In this document: positions 37,488-47,356 of the stretch, in pieces
Position numbering within the stretch: position 1 is the stretch's first letter
Layout: each line of letters opens with the position of its first letter
From: Qipengyuania marincola
Lineage (GTDB): Bacteria > Pseudomonadota > Alphaproteobacteria > Sphingomonadales > Sphingomonadaceae
Assembly: GCF_029688625.1 (NCBI RefSeq)
Contig: NZ_JARULC010000001.1
Span: 1-64,000, forward strand
Length of the DNA stretch: 64,000 bases
Direction: 5' to 3'
Position numbers and translations under genes: made by a program
Notes under the pieces: model-generated
What the model saw: the letters and a program-made list of their open reading frames with translations, nothing else
The model's database searches: none
What the model was told of the DNA's origin: nothing

Positions 37488-37516
37488 ACTAACGTCTTAG
37501 GCGCTAGAGGTTATTG

Positions 37517-38989
37517 ATGCCGCCCGTGCCAACCTCCCTCATCAACAGCGTTTGCCAGACGGTTTGCGCCAGTCCATCGCCCATGCTGCTATTTGCAGCG
37601 GACGATGCGCTGACCCTTCTCTATGCGAACGAAGCCCATGTCCGTATGACCGGCAGGGGTGTTACGGAAATTGTCGGTAAACCCATGTTCGAGGCTTTCG
37701 CGCCGAATCCTGAAAGCGAGGCAGCCAGCGCTGAGGAAGCGATCCGCGGCATCGTCAATGACATCCTTGAGAGCGGCGCGCCATCTCCTGATCTCGAATT
37801 ACAGCACGATCTCCCCACCGAAGACGGTGTATTCGAGCAGCGTTTCTGGTCAGTTATTCACTGGCCGGTTCATCACGACGGCAAGATCGCTGCGATCCTA
37901 CAGCGATCGCAGGATGTCACGGAAGAAGTGCGCGCCCGCAAGCTGGTTGCGGCCGAGAAGCGAGCTGCCGAGCAAAGCGCGGGCATCAGCTTTTTCTCTT
38001 ACGATCCCGAGACCGACCTGTTCGAACGCAGTCCAGGCATAGACGCGATGTTCGGCTTCGCACATGGCGAGGCTGGAGAACATGCCAACCCTTTCTTCGA
38101 GCGGGTCTCTCCTGAAGATCTTCCTGCGGTGCATAAAGAGGTCGCCCGAGCGATGGCCGGCGGTGCCGGAACGCCTGCAGCGTTCGATTACCGGGTCTTG
38201 GTTCCGGGCGAACAGAAAGCGCGCCATATACGTGTCCGTGCCGGTATCGAGCGCGATCCGGACGATGCAAAGCTGAAACTGTTCGGTGCTTTTGTGGAGA
38301 TGAGCGACATAGAGCACGCGCGGGCGGAACTTGCCGAGTTGTCCAAGCGCAATGCCGCGCTCGTTGTCGAAAGCAATCACCGGATAAAGAACTCACTCGC
38401 CATTGCCTCGGCAATGTTGGCCCAGCAACTGCGCGCAAGCGATGATCCCAGCGTGCAGGAAGCCCTGCGCCTTGCAGCAACACGCATTGCAGCCATCGCA
38501 GATGTGCACGGCGAGCTGTTTAAAGACGCCGGTGTCGAACAGGTCGCTGCGGGCAGTTTGATCGAGCAGTTCGCGCGCAGCTTCTCGCGTACAATCGATG
38601 GGAATGCGGACCAGTGCAGGATCGCTATACGATGTGACGAGGTAATCCTGCCCTCACACTATGCGGTTACTATCGCCTTGGCTCTCAACGAGCTGCTCAC
38701 CAACGCGGTAAAATACGGCATGAGCGTTGACAACAAATGTCAGATTAAGGTCGCGCTGATCCGTTCCGTCGACACGGTAACGCTGCGCGTTTCAAATCAG
38801 ATAGCGTCGCAACGCATCGGTACCGTTGCATCGCAAGGAGTGGGGACCCGGCTCATAACCGCTTTCGCGCGGCAGCTTGAAGGATCGATCGATACCGGAG
38901 TGCAGGGCGATACGTTCGAGGCTCAGTTCAAGTTTCCGATACCGGATGCGGGAGATCGGCGAGACGGATCAACTGAGGAAACGTCCTAA
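37517..38989 (+). CDS. PAS-domain histidine kinase of the HisKA_2 type
   Basis: The 490-residue kinase has an N-terminal PAS fold (about 15-135; LLYANEAHVRMTGRGVTEIVGKPMF), a second PAS-like region (160-268; ISFFSYDPETDLFERS) and a HisKA_2 dimerisation domain with phospho-His288 in VVESNHRIKNSLAIASAML. The C-terminal ATPase domain has the N-box ALNELLTNAVKYG and G-box GVGTRLITAFARQL. No membrane span is visible, so it is a soluble sensor. ATG 37517 is preferred over the TTG at 37514. Confidence 0.88.
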   Translation: MPPVPTSLINSVCQTVCASPSPMLLFAADDALTLLYANEAHVRMTGRGVTEIVGKPMFEAFAPNPESEAASAEEAIRGIVNDILESGAPSPDLELQHDLPTEDGVFEQRFWSVIHWPVHHDGKIAAILQRSQDVTEEVRARKLVAAEKRAAEQSAGISFFSYDPETDLFERSPGIDAMFGFAHGEAGEHANPFFERVSPEDLPAVHKEVARAMAGGAGTPAAFDYRVLVPGEQKARHIRVRAGIERDPDDAKLKLFGAFVEMSDIEHARAELAELSKRNAALVVESNHRIKNSLAIASAMLAQQLRASDDPSVQEALRLAATRIAAIADVHGELFKDAGVEQVAAGSLIEQFARSFSRTIDGNADQCRIAIRCDEVILPSHYAVTIALALNELLTNAVKYGMSVDNKCQIKVALIRSVDTVTLRVSNQIASQRIGTVASQGVGTRLITAFARQLEGSIDTGVQGDTFEAQFKFPIPDAGDRRDGSTEETS

Positions 38990-39266
38990 TATTTGGCTTC
39001 GGGCTTCTTTTTGATCAGGCCGCCCGAACCACATAGCTCTCTCAAACCTCACAGTGCTAATCGCTTTGGCCGAGATTCTATCAGCAACTTGCGAGCTATC
39101 GGTCCCCGATTCCAACTCATGACGTGCTGTCGTAGAAATGTCCGTTTCTCAAATCCCCGCTCCAGAAACAGACTGTCGCAAACCCACCACAATGTTGACC
39201 TACAGGATCGTGCTGCCCGCGACTCGAAAGCGGTCGACCGGTCTGGCCGATCGACCGCAGATGGGA
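38990..39266. other. 277-bp intergenic region without recognised features
   Basis: No open frame with a plausible start, and no tRNA-like cloverleaf was found. It lies between the kinase gene and the broken integrase, so an attachment site would be expected near here, but none was identified. Confidence 0.4.
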
Positions 39267-39925
39267 TCAGATTTCGGTCTTCTCCGCCAGCAGCAGAGCG
39301 TCTTCGACGTCGACACCGAGATATCGCACCGTGTTCTCAATCTTGGTGTGACCGAGCAAAATTTGGATAGCTCGGATATCACCGGTTGCGCGGTAGATCA
39401 TGGCCGCCTTCGTCCGCCGAAGCGAGTGCGTCCCGTATTCTGATTTGCGCAGTCCAATGGCAGTCACTCATTCATCGACAAGGCGCGCATACTGCCTCGT
39501 GCTCATATGGCCTGCTGGATCGACGCGGCTTTGGAACAGGTAGTCGCTAATCGAGCCGCCTCGGCGTTCCAGCCACGCTAGCAAGGTAGCTCGAACATCG
39601 GCGGTGAGCTCGAACTGCACCGGCCGGTTGGTCTTCTGCTGGATGACCGCTCGATTGCGGATATCAGCGCCCGCAACAACGTCACCGATCTTGATCTTCA
39701 TCAGATCGCAACCGCGTAGCTTGCTGTCGATGGCAAGATCGAAGAGCGCCTTGTCTCTCAGACGTCCTTCGCGATCGAGATGAAACCGGATCGCCCAAAT
39801 CTGCTTTTGCGTCAGTGGTCGCTTCGTCCCGACATTCTTGCCAGCGTTCCATGCCGGACGATGCCGCGTGGCTGTATCATACCGTGAGCATCCCGTTGCT
39901 TGTCTCCTCGGCCCCTATGGCCGAA
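39267..39925 (-). pseudogene. Tyrosine recombinase/integrase, start-less and interrupted by TGA
   Basis: A reverse frame from about 39925 reads AWNAGKNVGTKRPLTQKQIWAIRFHLDR, then DKALFDLAIDSKLRGCDLMKIKIGDVV and RQYARLVDE, a stop TGA at 39470-39468, and then VTAIGLRKSEYGTHSLRRTKAAMIYRATGD, which contains the HxxR box and HTKIENTVRYLG with the catalytic Tyr. The expected residue at the stop is Trp (TGG to TGA). Upstream the frame meets a TAG near 39926 and has no ATG. It is thus truncated at the start and nonsense-broken. Confidence 0.75.
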
Positions 39926-40099
39926 GAGGTAACGCTCGGGACGTCGCTGCGTGGGCCGAAAAGGGACAGTCCGCTTTTAGCTCGCGGAGGCTTCAAAGTC
40001 GTCCGGCCACAGACCCATCCGCAGTAATAATGCCTATGCCAAAGCCTCAATGTTCATACCAAGGAGATCGCGGCCGGGAGTAAAGCGCAGCAGCTCATG

Positions 40100-40327
40100 T
40101 CATTGCGCACCGGGCTTGCCTATTTCTCGCTGGATGTGAATCTTGGACCGAGGACCCAATAAGTTCTGAAGCAGCTCAAGGTCGTTTAGCACTTCGACCG
40201 GGTCACGCTCACGGGCCGAGCGCAGCGACTGCTTGAGCCAGTCGCTCATTCCCGGATGTGCCAGCACCCAGTCGATCCGGTCTTCCGCCGCTTGCAGGGA
40301 TGCTTCCATTAGGCGCTTGGTTTCCAT
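40100..40327 (-). CDS. Small helical protein at the end of the Dab/CysD operon
   Basis: The 75-residue product (METKRLMEASLQAAEDRIDWVLAHPGMSDWLK...) looks all-helical and charged, with no recognised domain. The start at 40327 has GGAGAAGAGA directly before it; the longer frame to 40534 is unlikely because it runs through the DUF6671 gene. It begins 23 bases after the DUF6671 stop and so is probably the fifth gene of the operon. Confidence 0.6.
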   Translation of the reverse strand: METKRLMEASLQAAEDRIDWVLAHPGMSDWLKQSLRSARERDPVEVLNDLELLQNLLGPRSKIHIQREIGKPGAQ

Positions 40328-40350
40328 TCTCTTCTCCGTGGAAAAACGCA

Positions 40351-41232
40351 TCAGGGGTTGCAGGCCGGGCATTGGCCGGGATCGGCGGTCGCGGCCTCGA
40401 CCGCTTCCTCGATCCGATGACCGCACCCTGCACAGACCGACACCTCCGCTCGCAACGCGAGTGTCGGCTCTCCGCAACATGCACAAGGCAGGCCGGTGAG
40501 CCGTTCGGTGACGGTGAAACCCGGCCGAGCACATTCAGGGCACGGGCTGGGATAGATACGGACGAGATCGATCATCGCCCGCTTGATTGCGCGCATCCGA
40601 GTGGGGTTGCGGTACGCGCGCATGTCCGTTTCGATATGCGCGACGCCCCCAAGCACCAGCGCCTCATCCACGCTCTCGCTCAATTCCGCCATGGTCCGCA
40701 CTACCTTGCAAAGATATGTCTCGGGCGAAGGCTTGCCGTCACGCATGCCGATGACGATCACGCCGTGGGCAGGGAAGCCAATCCGCTCCGCAAAGCGGGT
40801 TGCGGCCGGGGTCGTTTCCATCACCTCATGCGCGAAATTGGTCGAGAGATCGGCATGATGACCAATCAGTTCGAGGTCAGTCTCGCGGTCGCGCATCACG
40901 ACGATCTCGCGATTCAGCGGCATGAAGGGGATCGAAGGATGCGGCACGAAGCTCCCCTCGCTGGCAATGGCGACCTTAGCCCCCGGCTCGTGATCGAAGG
41001 CGGCGGCGATCTTGGCGCGTGCTGCGTCGAGCTGGCTGCCTGATCGCGCGATTTCCCGGCTAAAGGTACCGAATTGATCGGTGTCGAACCGGTCCGGCAG
41101 GACCATATCGAGCCCGAGCCCGCCTTCGAGCAGCGGACGGATCACCTGTTCTTTGCCGTGCATGGACGCCAGGACGGCACACTTGCCTGCAACGGAAAAT
41201 GCGGGTGTCGTCTCCATCAAGGCCGCACCCAT
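40351..41232 (-). CDS. DUF6671 family protein with C-terminal zinc-ribbon cysteines
   Basis: The 293-residue protein has an N-terminal part with AGKCAVLASMHGKEQVIRPLLEG and a central region DHEPGAKVAIASEGSFVPHPSIPFMPLNREIVV. The C-terminus carries four Cys pairs (CPECARPG, CACCGEP, CAGCGH, CPACNP) spaced like a pair of zinc ribbons. Domain function is unknown. The start at 41232 overlaps the cysD stop (ATGA), so the two are coupled. Placement between CysD and a small helical protein suggests a role linked to adenylyl-sulfate or adenylate chemistry; that is a guess. Confidence 0.7.
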   Translation of the reverse strand: MGAALMETTPAFSVAGKCAVLASMHGKEQVIRPLLEGGLGLDMVLPDRFDTDQFGTFSREIARSGSQLDAARAKIAAAFDHEPGAKVAIASEGSFVPHPSIPFMPLNREIVVMRDRETDLELIGHHADLSTNFAHEVMETTPAATRFAERIGFPAHGVIVIGMRDGKPSPETYLCKVVRTMAELSESVDEALVLGGVAHIETDMRAYRNPTRMRAIKRAMIDLVRIYPSPCPECARPGFTVTERLTGLPCACCGEPTLALRAEVSVCAGCGHRIEEAVEAATADPGQCPACNP

Positions 41233-42152
41233 CAGAAATAGCCTTCCTGCTTTTGGCGCTCGAGTGACCCCGCGCCATCTCGGTCCGACAACCGGCCTTG
41301 CCGTTCCGATGCGCCGGCGGTCAGGGTCTCCCGAATGACCCCGGTCAGGTCGCGAGCTCCGGACTCCATCGCTGCAGTGACCGGCCAGCAACCGAGCGTC
41401 CGGAAACGAACGGTGCGGGTGGTGGCGTTCTCGCCCGACCGAAGCGGCAGGCGCGCGAGATCGTCGACGACGATCAGGGCCCCGTCGCGTTCGATTACCG
41501 GACGCGGCTCGGCGAAATAGAGAGGCGCCAGTTCGATCTCGCGCGAAAGCGCGTAGGCCCAGATGTCGGTCTCGGTCCAGTTGGAGAGTGGGAAGACCCG
41601 GAGAGATTGGCCTTTGGCCAGCCGAGTGTTGAACGATTGCCAGAGTTCGGGGCGTTGCTGGCGCGGATCCCAGCCATGATGCTCGTTGCGCACCGAGAAG
41701 ATGCGTTCCTTGGCGCGCGACCGCTCCTCGTCGCGCCGCGCGCCTCCGAAAATGATATCGTAGCCGCCAAGGTCGAGCGCTTGTTTAAGCGCATCGGTGC
41801 GCATGGCGGTGGTGTAGGCGTCGCCATGATCGAGCGGGTTGAGGCCGGCGGCGCGGCCCACTTCGTTGGCGTAGACGACCAGTTCGAACCCGTGCCGCTC
41901 GGCGAAGGCGTCGCGAAACGCAATCAGTGAGCGGAACTCCCAGGTGGAGTCGACATGGAGCAGCGGAAAAGGCGGCGGCGACGGATAGAAGGCGCGCAGC
42001 GCTAGGTGGGCGAGGACGGTCGAGTCCTTGCCCGCCGAGAACAGCATCACCGGCTTCCTTCCCTCGGCGACGCCCTCGCGCAGAATATGGATCGCCTCGG
42101 CTTCGAGGCGGTCGAGATGCGAGAGCCGCGATACTGCCCGCGCGGCCGTCAC
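41232..42152 (-). CDS. cysD: Sulfate adenylyltransferase small subunit CysD
   Basis: The 306-residue protein keeps the CysD pattern: PP-loop [36 protein letters not shown] and [30 protein letters not shown]. Later come [34 protein letters not shown] and the family ending [25 protein letters not shown]. CysD makes adenosine 5'-phosphosulfate but normally needs the GTPase CysN, which is not present in this window. The GTG at 42152 overlaps the dabA stop (GTGA); a longer start at 42203 would run into dabA. Being in a carbon-pump operon is unusual. Confidence 0.9.
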   Translation of the reverse strand: MTAARAVSRLSHLDRLEAEAIHILREGVAEGRKPVMLFSAGKDSTVLAHLALRAFYPSPPPFPLLHVDSTWEFRSLIAFRDAFAERHGFELVVYANEVGRAAGLNPLDHGDAYTTAMRTDALKQALDLGGYDIIFGGARRDEERSRAKERIFSVRNEHHGWDPRQQRPELWQSFNTRLAKGQSLRVFPLSNWTETDIWAYALSREIELAPLYFAEPRPVIERDGALIVVDDLARLPLRSGENATTRTVRFRTLGCWPVTAAMESGARDLTGVIRETLTAGASERQGRLSDRDGAGSLERQKQEGYF

Positions 42153-44572
42153 GGGACCGCCTCGAGCTGCCGGGGAGCGGTTGTTTCCTCGAACGGCTCC
42201 CATTTTAAGCCGCCTGCGTAGCGCCAGGCGAGCCGACCGTGTTCATCCATCGCAAAGAGATGGAGCCAGCGATTGTCGAATAGGGCACGCACACCGTCGT
42301 TGCTCTCAAGTATGTCGGTCATCGTCTCGCGCGGTGCCTCGATGCAGACCGAGAGCCGCAGGGGATCATGAATGTAGTTCTCGCCGTCATGGATCGACTG
42401 CCATGGCAGACCGGCGCGCATGTTGCCGCCATTGCCCTCGAGGACGCCGATCCCACCGACAACATTATGCAGCAGCTTGTTGCCCGACCCGAACGTCTCT
42501 GGTGCAACTGTTGAACCGTAATATTGGAGGCTGATCCAGCTCGCCACCACGACGGGCGCGGTCATGATCAGTTCGAGAACGCCGAAGCCGCGCTCTTGGT
42601 CCTGGTGCCAGTCATAGTCATGCAGGAAGGCACGGCCTTCAAGGTTGCGCCCGCCGGTGCGATAGCGCGGCGCCGCAATGAAAGCCTTGCACCCGGCGAG
42701 CGCCCATTCAGGTCGCACCTGGGCCCAGTCGCGCGCGCGCTTGGCGATATCGCCTTCCTGGCCAGCACGGGGCAGGCGCAACGCGCGTTCGCCGCGCGTC
42801 ACTTTCCCGGCAGCTTCGAGCCATTGTCGGACTTGTTTCAGATCTCCGGCATGATCCTCGGTTGTCACGTCGCGATCGTAGAGCGTTACCCGGTCGGTAG
42901 TCGTGTCATGGAGCGCGGCGACGAACAGCGTGTCGTCCGGAACCGTGATGCCGCGTCCGCTCAGGCCTTCGCGCACCTCTTTATCATTCAGCAACTGCGC
43001 GAGAAGGCGGGCATTGACCTCGCCCGAATACCCGCCGCAGGCGCCGCAATGCAGGCCGCTGGCATGGGGATTGTTGACGACGTTGGCGCCGTGGCCCGCG
43101 AGCAGGACGACCCGCGCGAAGCCGTCGGTCAGCGACATGGCTCGCAGCACCGTCTCGGCGGCGCCGATGCGGGTATCGAGATCGAGCTCGGGGTCGAAGC
43201 GCGGCGCCGGATCATTCGGGACCGGCATGGGGCTGAGGCCCAGGCCGTCGCGCAACAGCTTGCCGACATAGACCGGACCCATCGCCTCGACGAAAGCGAA
43301 GGAGGACACAGCCGCCAGCTTGAAGCGACCCCAAGCCCGCTTGGCCCGCGCCCGGTAGCGCGCCGCGAGATCCGCTGGCTTATCATCCTCTTGGCCCGAG
43401 GACGAGCTCAAGGTCGGATTGAGCAGCACCGGCAAGCGCAATTCCTCGACATCGGAGGCGAACCGGCGGTGCTTCGCGAACACGCCGAAGAAGCCGGCGA
43501 AGCCGAGCGTGCGGATCGAGGGATCGACCGCTTCGAGCGCGCGGCGGAAAACCTCGGAGCGCACATCGATACAGAAGGCTGCCTGCAGGGACGGACGGTC
43601 CGAAGTAGCCTTTGGCGTCTGTGCTTCGAGCGTCTCTGCAAGTTTGCGCTGGGCAGCACGTTCGGCCGCCTCCTGCAGAATCTCGTCGATGACGCCAGCC
43701 TCACTCGCGGCAAGGGGCGCCTGATGGGCGTTCCGCGCGGTTGCCCACTCATCGTCGATCGCGGTCTTGTATTGCGTGACCAGCGCCTCTTCCCAAAGCA
43801 GCCGGATCGCCAACAGGTCGGTGATCGTCGCATCGGTTTGCTCGGCCAATTCGGCGCGCCACAATTCGTAGCGGGCGAACTGCGCCCAGCCGCCGAGCGC
43901 CAGCAATAGCTGATGGAAATAGGTATCAAGGGCGGCTTGGCTGAGGCCGAGCCGTTCGACGGCGCGGGCCAGCGCCTCGACCGGGTTCTGGAGCGATTTG
44001 GCGACAAAAGCCGCGAACCCGTCGAGGCCCATGATCTCCGGCGTCAAGTCGTGCGTTGCATAGGCGCGCCACGCAGCCCAGGCCGACCGCCCGCGCGCGA
44101 CGGCCCAAAGCGCCTGTCCGCGATCGAAATAGCCGCCCGCCCAGACCCCGATCCGGTCGGCGATGATGCCCGGCCAGTCGATGCCGCTGGCCTTCGCCGC
44201 AAGCTCAGCGACGGTCGGCAGGGGTGCGAACGCCGGGCTCTCTTCTGCGGCAGCGGTCTTGAGCGCGGCGAGGCCACCGGGCTTGAGGACATGGGACGAG
44301 GCGGAGAGCGCTGCGGCCAAGTCGGCATCGGTGATTTCGCCGGTGGCGATCCGGTCGCGATACCAACGCCGCGGCATCGTCACTGGAATCCCGCCGACGC
44401 GCGCCAGCCGGGCTCCGGTCTCTGCCAATGTCTCGGTCGTCTGACCCAGAAACGGGTTGACCGCGACATAGGAGGCGAGCGGCCAGAGCGGCGGGATCTG
44501 GCGCGCCGCGGCGTCGGCGGTCGCTTTGAGCGCCTGGAGATCGATCGACGTGTTCGTGTGGTTCATTGTCAT
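42149..44572 (-). CDS. dabA: DabA (DUF2309) inorganic-carbon pump subunit
   Basis: This 807-residue protein is the beta-carbonic-anhydrase-like subunit of the DAB inorganic carbon accumulation complex, which energises CO2 hydration to bicarbonate. Zinc ligands Cys334 and Asp336 lie in [14 protein letters not shown]; His494 is in [10 protein letters not shown] and Cys509 in [10 protein letters not shown]. The 15-residue spacing of the last two matches characterised DabA, as do the flanking sequences. It sits 21 bases downstream of dabB. Length is normal for the shorter alphaproteobacterial form. It works with DabB, and CysD follows by overlap. Confidence 0.93.
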   Translation of the reverse strand: MTMNHTNTSIDLQALKATADAAARQIPPLWPLASYVAVNPFLGQTTETLAETGARLARVGGIPVTMPRRWYRDRIATGEITDADLAAALSASSHVLKPGGLAALKTAAAEESPAFAPLPTVAELAAKASGIDWPGIIADRIGVWAGGYFDRGQALWAVARGRSAWAAWRAYATHDLTPEIMGLDGFAAFVAKSLQNPVEALARAVERLGLSQAALDTYFHQLLLALGGWAQFARYELWRAELAEQTDATITDLLAIRLLWEEALVTQYKTAIDDEWATARNAHQAPLAASEAGVIDEILQEAAERAAQRKLAETLEAQTPKATSDRPSLQAAFCIDVRSEVFRRALEAVDPSIRTLGFAGFFGVFAKHRRFASDVEELRLPVLLNPTLSSSSGQEDDKPADLAARYRARAKRAWGRFKLAAVSSFAFVEAMGPVYVGKLLRDGLGLSPMPVPNDPAPRFDPELDLDTRIGAAETVLRAMSLTDGFARVVLLAGHGANVVNNPHASGLHCGACGGYSGEVNARLLAQLLNDKEVREGLSGRGITVPDDTLFVAALHDTTTDRVTLYDRDVTTEDHAGDLKQVRQWLEAAGKVTRGERALRLPRAGQEGDIAKRARDWAQVRPEWALAGCKAFIAAPRYRTGGRNLEGRAFLHDYDWHQDQERGFGVLELIMTAPVVVASWISLQYYGSTVAPETFGSGNKLLHNVVGGIGVLEGNGGNMRAGLPWQSIHDGENYIHDPLRLSVCIEAPRETMTDILESNDGVRALFDNRWLHLFAMDEHGRLAWRYAGGLKWEPFEETTAPRQLEAVP

Positions 44573-44593
44573 GGGTTCATCGTCTCCAGAGCG

Positions 44594-46153
44594 TCAGGAC
44601 GAGCGCCGCGCGGACCAGTTGCCAATCAGCCGGTCGAACACCGCGTTGGCGTAGAGGCCGTTCGACAGATGGACGCGCAGGCCCGCAGCCGCCGGGTGGT
44701 TGGACCAGAGTGGGAACATCGCCTGCGCGAATGCGACGATGCCGAAGCTGACCAGGGAGAGCACCACCAGCGCCCATTCGAGCGGACCCGGCGCGGGCGT
44801 CGTAGGCAGTGTGCCCTTCGCCAGCCATTCGGCGCCTGTCTGCAGAGCGAAGTAGCTGATCGAGGCGGCGACTGCGAAGAGCGCGGTGCGGCGGGTCAGG
44901 ACGCGCGGCGCGGCGTCGGCGAGCCCTTGGGCCAGCAGATAGGCGACGCCGAAGATCAGGATCGCGCCGAGCGCAATCGCTTGGGGCGACTTGGTGTCGA
45001 ACCCGAAGCCAAACCCGATCACCGCGTAGATCGTAAACGCCAGCGCAAAGGCGCGCAGCACGGCCCAGCCGTTCGGGATGGCAATCGGGCCGGGACGGCG
45101 GATCGAGGCCACCAGATCGACGGCGGTCCCCGAGGCGAGAAAAGCGTGCGCTTTATAGAGCGAATGGGCTACGATGTGCAGGAGCGCCAGCGGGAACAGC
45201 GCCAGACCGCACTGCATGATCATGAAACCCATTTGGGCGATGGTCGACCAGGCGAGCGAGTTCTTGACCGCCGACTGAGAGAGCATGGCTAGGCCGGCAA
45301 AGAGGGCCGTGAAGCCGCCGATCATCACCAGCATGGCCAGCACGCCCGAGCTGAGCAGCATCACGTCGGCGAAGCGGATGAGCAGAAAACCGCCACCGTT
45401 GATGACGCCGGCATGCAGCAGTGCCGAGACCGGGGTCGGCGTCTCCATTACCTCGGTCAGCCAGCCATGAACCGGGAACTGAGCGGACTTTAGTATAGCG
45501 GCGAGCGCGAGCAGCCCGGCGGCCCAGGTCACGCCAGCGGGCATGACGCCATCGCGCGCACCGTTCAGGATGGTCGCAATATCGAGCGTGTCATATCCAA
45601 TCGCGAGCAGGATGGTTGCGCCGATCAGAGCCGTGTCGCCGACACGTGCGACGATGAACTTCTTGCGCGCCGCTCTCAGGGCCTGAACGCGGCTCCTGTA
45701 GAACAGCAGGAGCCGATGCAGGCAAAGGCTGGTTGCGATCCAAGCAAGGACGAAGTGAGCGAGGTTGCCCGCCTGTACGAGGAGAAGCACGGCAGCGAGC
45801 GTCGCCGCCATCCAGCCGAGGAACGCGCCCTGCCGCACCTCGCCATCGAGATAGGACGCCGAATAGCGCAGCACGATCCAGCCGACGAAGGCGACCAGCA
45901 CCAGCATGGTGACGCTCACGACATCTACCCGGGTCGAGAGACCGACATCGGCCAGACCGAGAAGCGGTCCTGTGTGTGCGCCCTCTGCCGCTAGCAGCGC
46001 CGCCGAGCCGATCGCGGCGGCAAGAGCCAGAAGCGCCGCCCCTTCGGTGACCTTCGGGACGAGCTTCGGGCGCCGGCCGGGCCTAAGGAAGGCGACCAGC
46101 GCGGCCAGCAGCAGGATGGAGGGCGCGATCAGGGGGACGAGATCGTAGGTCAT
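44594..46153 (-). CDS. dabB: DabB, NuoL-like proton-conducting subunit
   Basis: The 519-residue membrane protein is a Mrp/NuoL-type antiporter-like subunit with about 14 spans. Features are the essential Lys segment KSAQFPVHGWLTEVMETPTPVSALLHAG, the Glu/His region LAWSTIAQMGFMIMQCGLALFPLALLHIVAHSLYKAHAFL, and the ending EWALVVLSLVSFGIVAFAQ. It probably admits protons to drive DabA. It is the first gene of the operon, divergent from a LysR gene 109 bases away. Confidence 0.92.
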   Translation of the reverse strand: MTYDLVPLIAPSILLLAALVAFLRPGRRPKLVPKVTEGAALLALAAAIGSAALLAAEGAHTGPLLGLADVGLSTRVDVVSVTMLVLVAFVGWIVLRYSASYLDGEVRQGAFLGWMAATLAAVLLLVQAGNLAHFVLAWIATSLCLHRLLLFYRSRVQALRAARKKFIVARVGDTALIGATILLAIGYDTLDIATILNGARDGVMPAGVTWAAGLLALAAILKSAQFPVHGWLTEVMETPTPVSALLHAGVINGGGFLLIRFADVMLLSSGVLAMLVMIGGFTALFAGLAMLSQSAVKNSLAWSTIAQMGFMIMQCGLALFPLALLHIVAHSLYKAHAFLASGTAVDLVASIRRPGPIAIPNGWAVLRAFALAFTIYAVIGFGFGFDTKSPQAIALGAILIFGVAYLLAQGLADAAPRVLTRRTALFAVAASISYFALQTGAEWLAKGTLPTTPAPGPLEWALVVLSLVSFGIVAFAQAMFPLWSNHPAAAGLRVHLSNGLYANAVFDRLIGNWSARRSS

Positions 46154-46239
46154 TGGCAGGCTGGCTTCCGGTCCGGTTCAGAACTGACGCGCTTCTAAGC
46201 CGCGTCCCAGCCTCAATTAAAATACATTGTTCCGGGCTT

Positions 46240-46262
46240 ATCGTTCTGTTTATCTGAACGGT
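46240..46262. promoter_or_regulatory. Candidate LysR operator between dabB and the lysR gene
   Basis: CGTTC (46242-46246), a 9-base spacer and GAACG (46256-46260) form an inverted repeat whose core contains T-N11-A. It sits just before the LysR-type start at 46263. LysR regulators commonly bind such dyads in divergent promoter regions. Confidence 0.4.
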
Positions 46263-47207
46263 ATGCCCGAACTGAACTTTCATCACTTGCGGTATTTCCA
46301 CGCCGTCGCGCATGAGGGGAACCTGACGCGCGCCGCCGAACGGTTGAACGTGTCGCAGTCTGCGGTCTCCTCCCAGCTCCGGCACCTCGAGGAGCGCCTG
46401 GGACAGCCGCTGTTCGAACGGCGCGGCCGCTCGCTCGTTCTCACCGAAGCGGGCCGGATCGCGCTGGATCACGCCGATTCCATTTTCGCTACTGGCGAGG
46501 ATCTGCTCAACACGCTCGGCGAACGCAGGTCCGGTCGGCGTGAAGTGCTCCGCGTAGGGTCTCTGGCGACGCTGTCGCGGAACTTCCAGATCGGTTTCCT
46601 GCGACCGCTACTCGGCCGCGACGACGTCGAGGTCGTCATTCGCTCCGGCGCGCTCGGTGATCTGCTCAACAATCTCGAAGCACACCGCCTTGATGTGGTC
46701 CTCGCCAACATGGCGCCGCCGCGCGACGCCGCGACGCCATGGATATCTCATGCGATCGCCGAGCAGCCGGTCAGCCTTATCGGGACGCCCGACAGGATCG
46801 GCACGAATGCCGCATTCGAGGTCTTGCTTGCCCGTGAGCCGCTCGTCCTTCCGACCGTTGAGAGCAGTATCCGATCCGGCATTGATGCTCTGTTCGACCG
46901 CCTGCACATCCGTCCCCGGATCGCCGCAGAGGTCGATGACATGGCAATGATCCGGCTCCTGGCGCGCGAGGGAGCCGGACTGGCCGTTGTCCCGCCCATC
47001 GTCGTCAAGGACGAACTCGAGAATGGGCGGCTCGTCGAGGTCGACCGTTTTCCTCAGCTCAGCGAAATATTCTATGCCGTCACGCTTTCGCGGCGCTTCC
47101 CCAACCCTCTCCTTCGTCAGCTTTTGGGGTGGTCGCCCGACCCGCTCTACTTCCGAGATTGGGGCGCAAAGGAGACATTGAACTACCTTGCCATTCGAAG
47201 CTGCTGA
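46263..47207 (+). CDS. LysR-family transcription regulator divergent from dabBA
   Basis: The 314-residue protein starts MPELNFHHLRYFHAVAHEGNL, with a winged HTH in TRAAERLNVSQSAVSSQLRHLEERLGQPLFERRGR, and an effector domain LRVGSLATLSRNFQIGFLRP with a C-terminal IRLLAREGAGLAVVPPIVV. It is of the NhaR-like group by its opening. The start at 46263 is the one that begins the family HTH; the longer frame from 46227 lacks support. Position suggests control of the dab-cysD operon, possibly sensing carbon status. Confidence 0.9.
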   Translation: MPELNFHHLRYFHAVAHEGNLTRAAERLNVSQSAVSSQLRHLEERLGQPLFERRGRSLVLTEAGRIALDHADSIFATGEDLLNTLGERRSGRREVLRVGSLATLSRNFQIGFLRPLLGRDDVEVVIRSGALGDLLNNLEAHRLDVVLANMAPPRDAATPWISHAIAEQPVSLIGTPDRIGTNAAFEVLLAREPLVLPTVESSIRSGIDALFDRLHIRPRIAAEVDDMAMIRLLAREGAGLAVVPPIVVKDELENGRLVEVDRFPQLSEIFYAVTLSRRFPNPLLRQLLGWSPDPLYFRDWGAKETLNYLAIRSC

Positions 47208-47356
47208 GACAATTCCGAGTCCTGAAAAAGGCATCGAACCAATGCATTAGATGGTTTTTGAGGGCCTTTTGAGGGCTTTTTGCCGAGGACCAAATTCCTA
47301 ACTGTCAGATAACTCGCGGAAAAATTGCTCGAATGTGATGCCTCTTCTGGGGCAGG

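Noticed and set aside
38990..39266. tRNA attachment site for the broken integrase
   Set aside because: No cloverleaf-like sequence could be found by eye in this stretch or around 39926-40099.
42524..43909. 461-codon plus-strand frame inside dabA
   Set aside because: Mirror of dabA with Arg/Gly/Ala-rich, domain-less sequence. The same holds for 43913-45292 opposite dabA/dabB.
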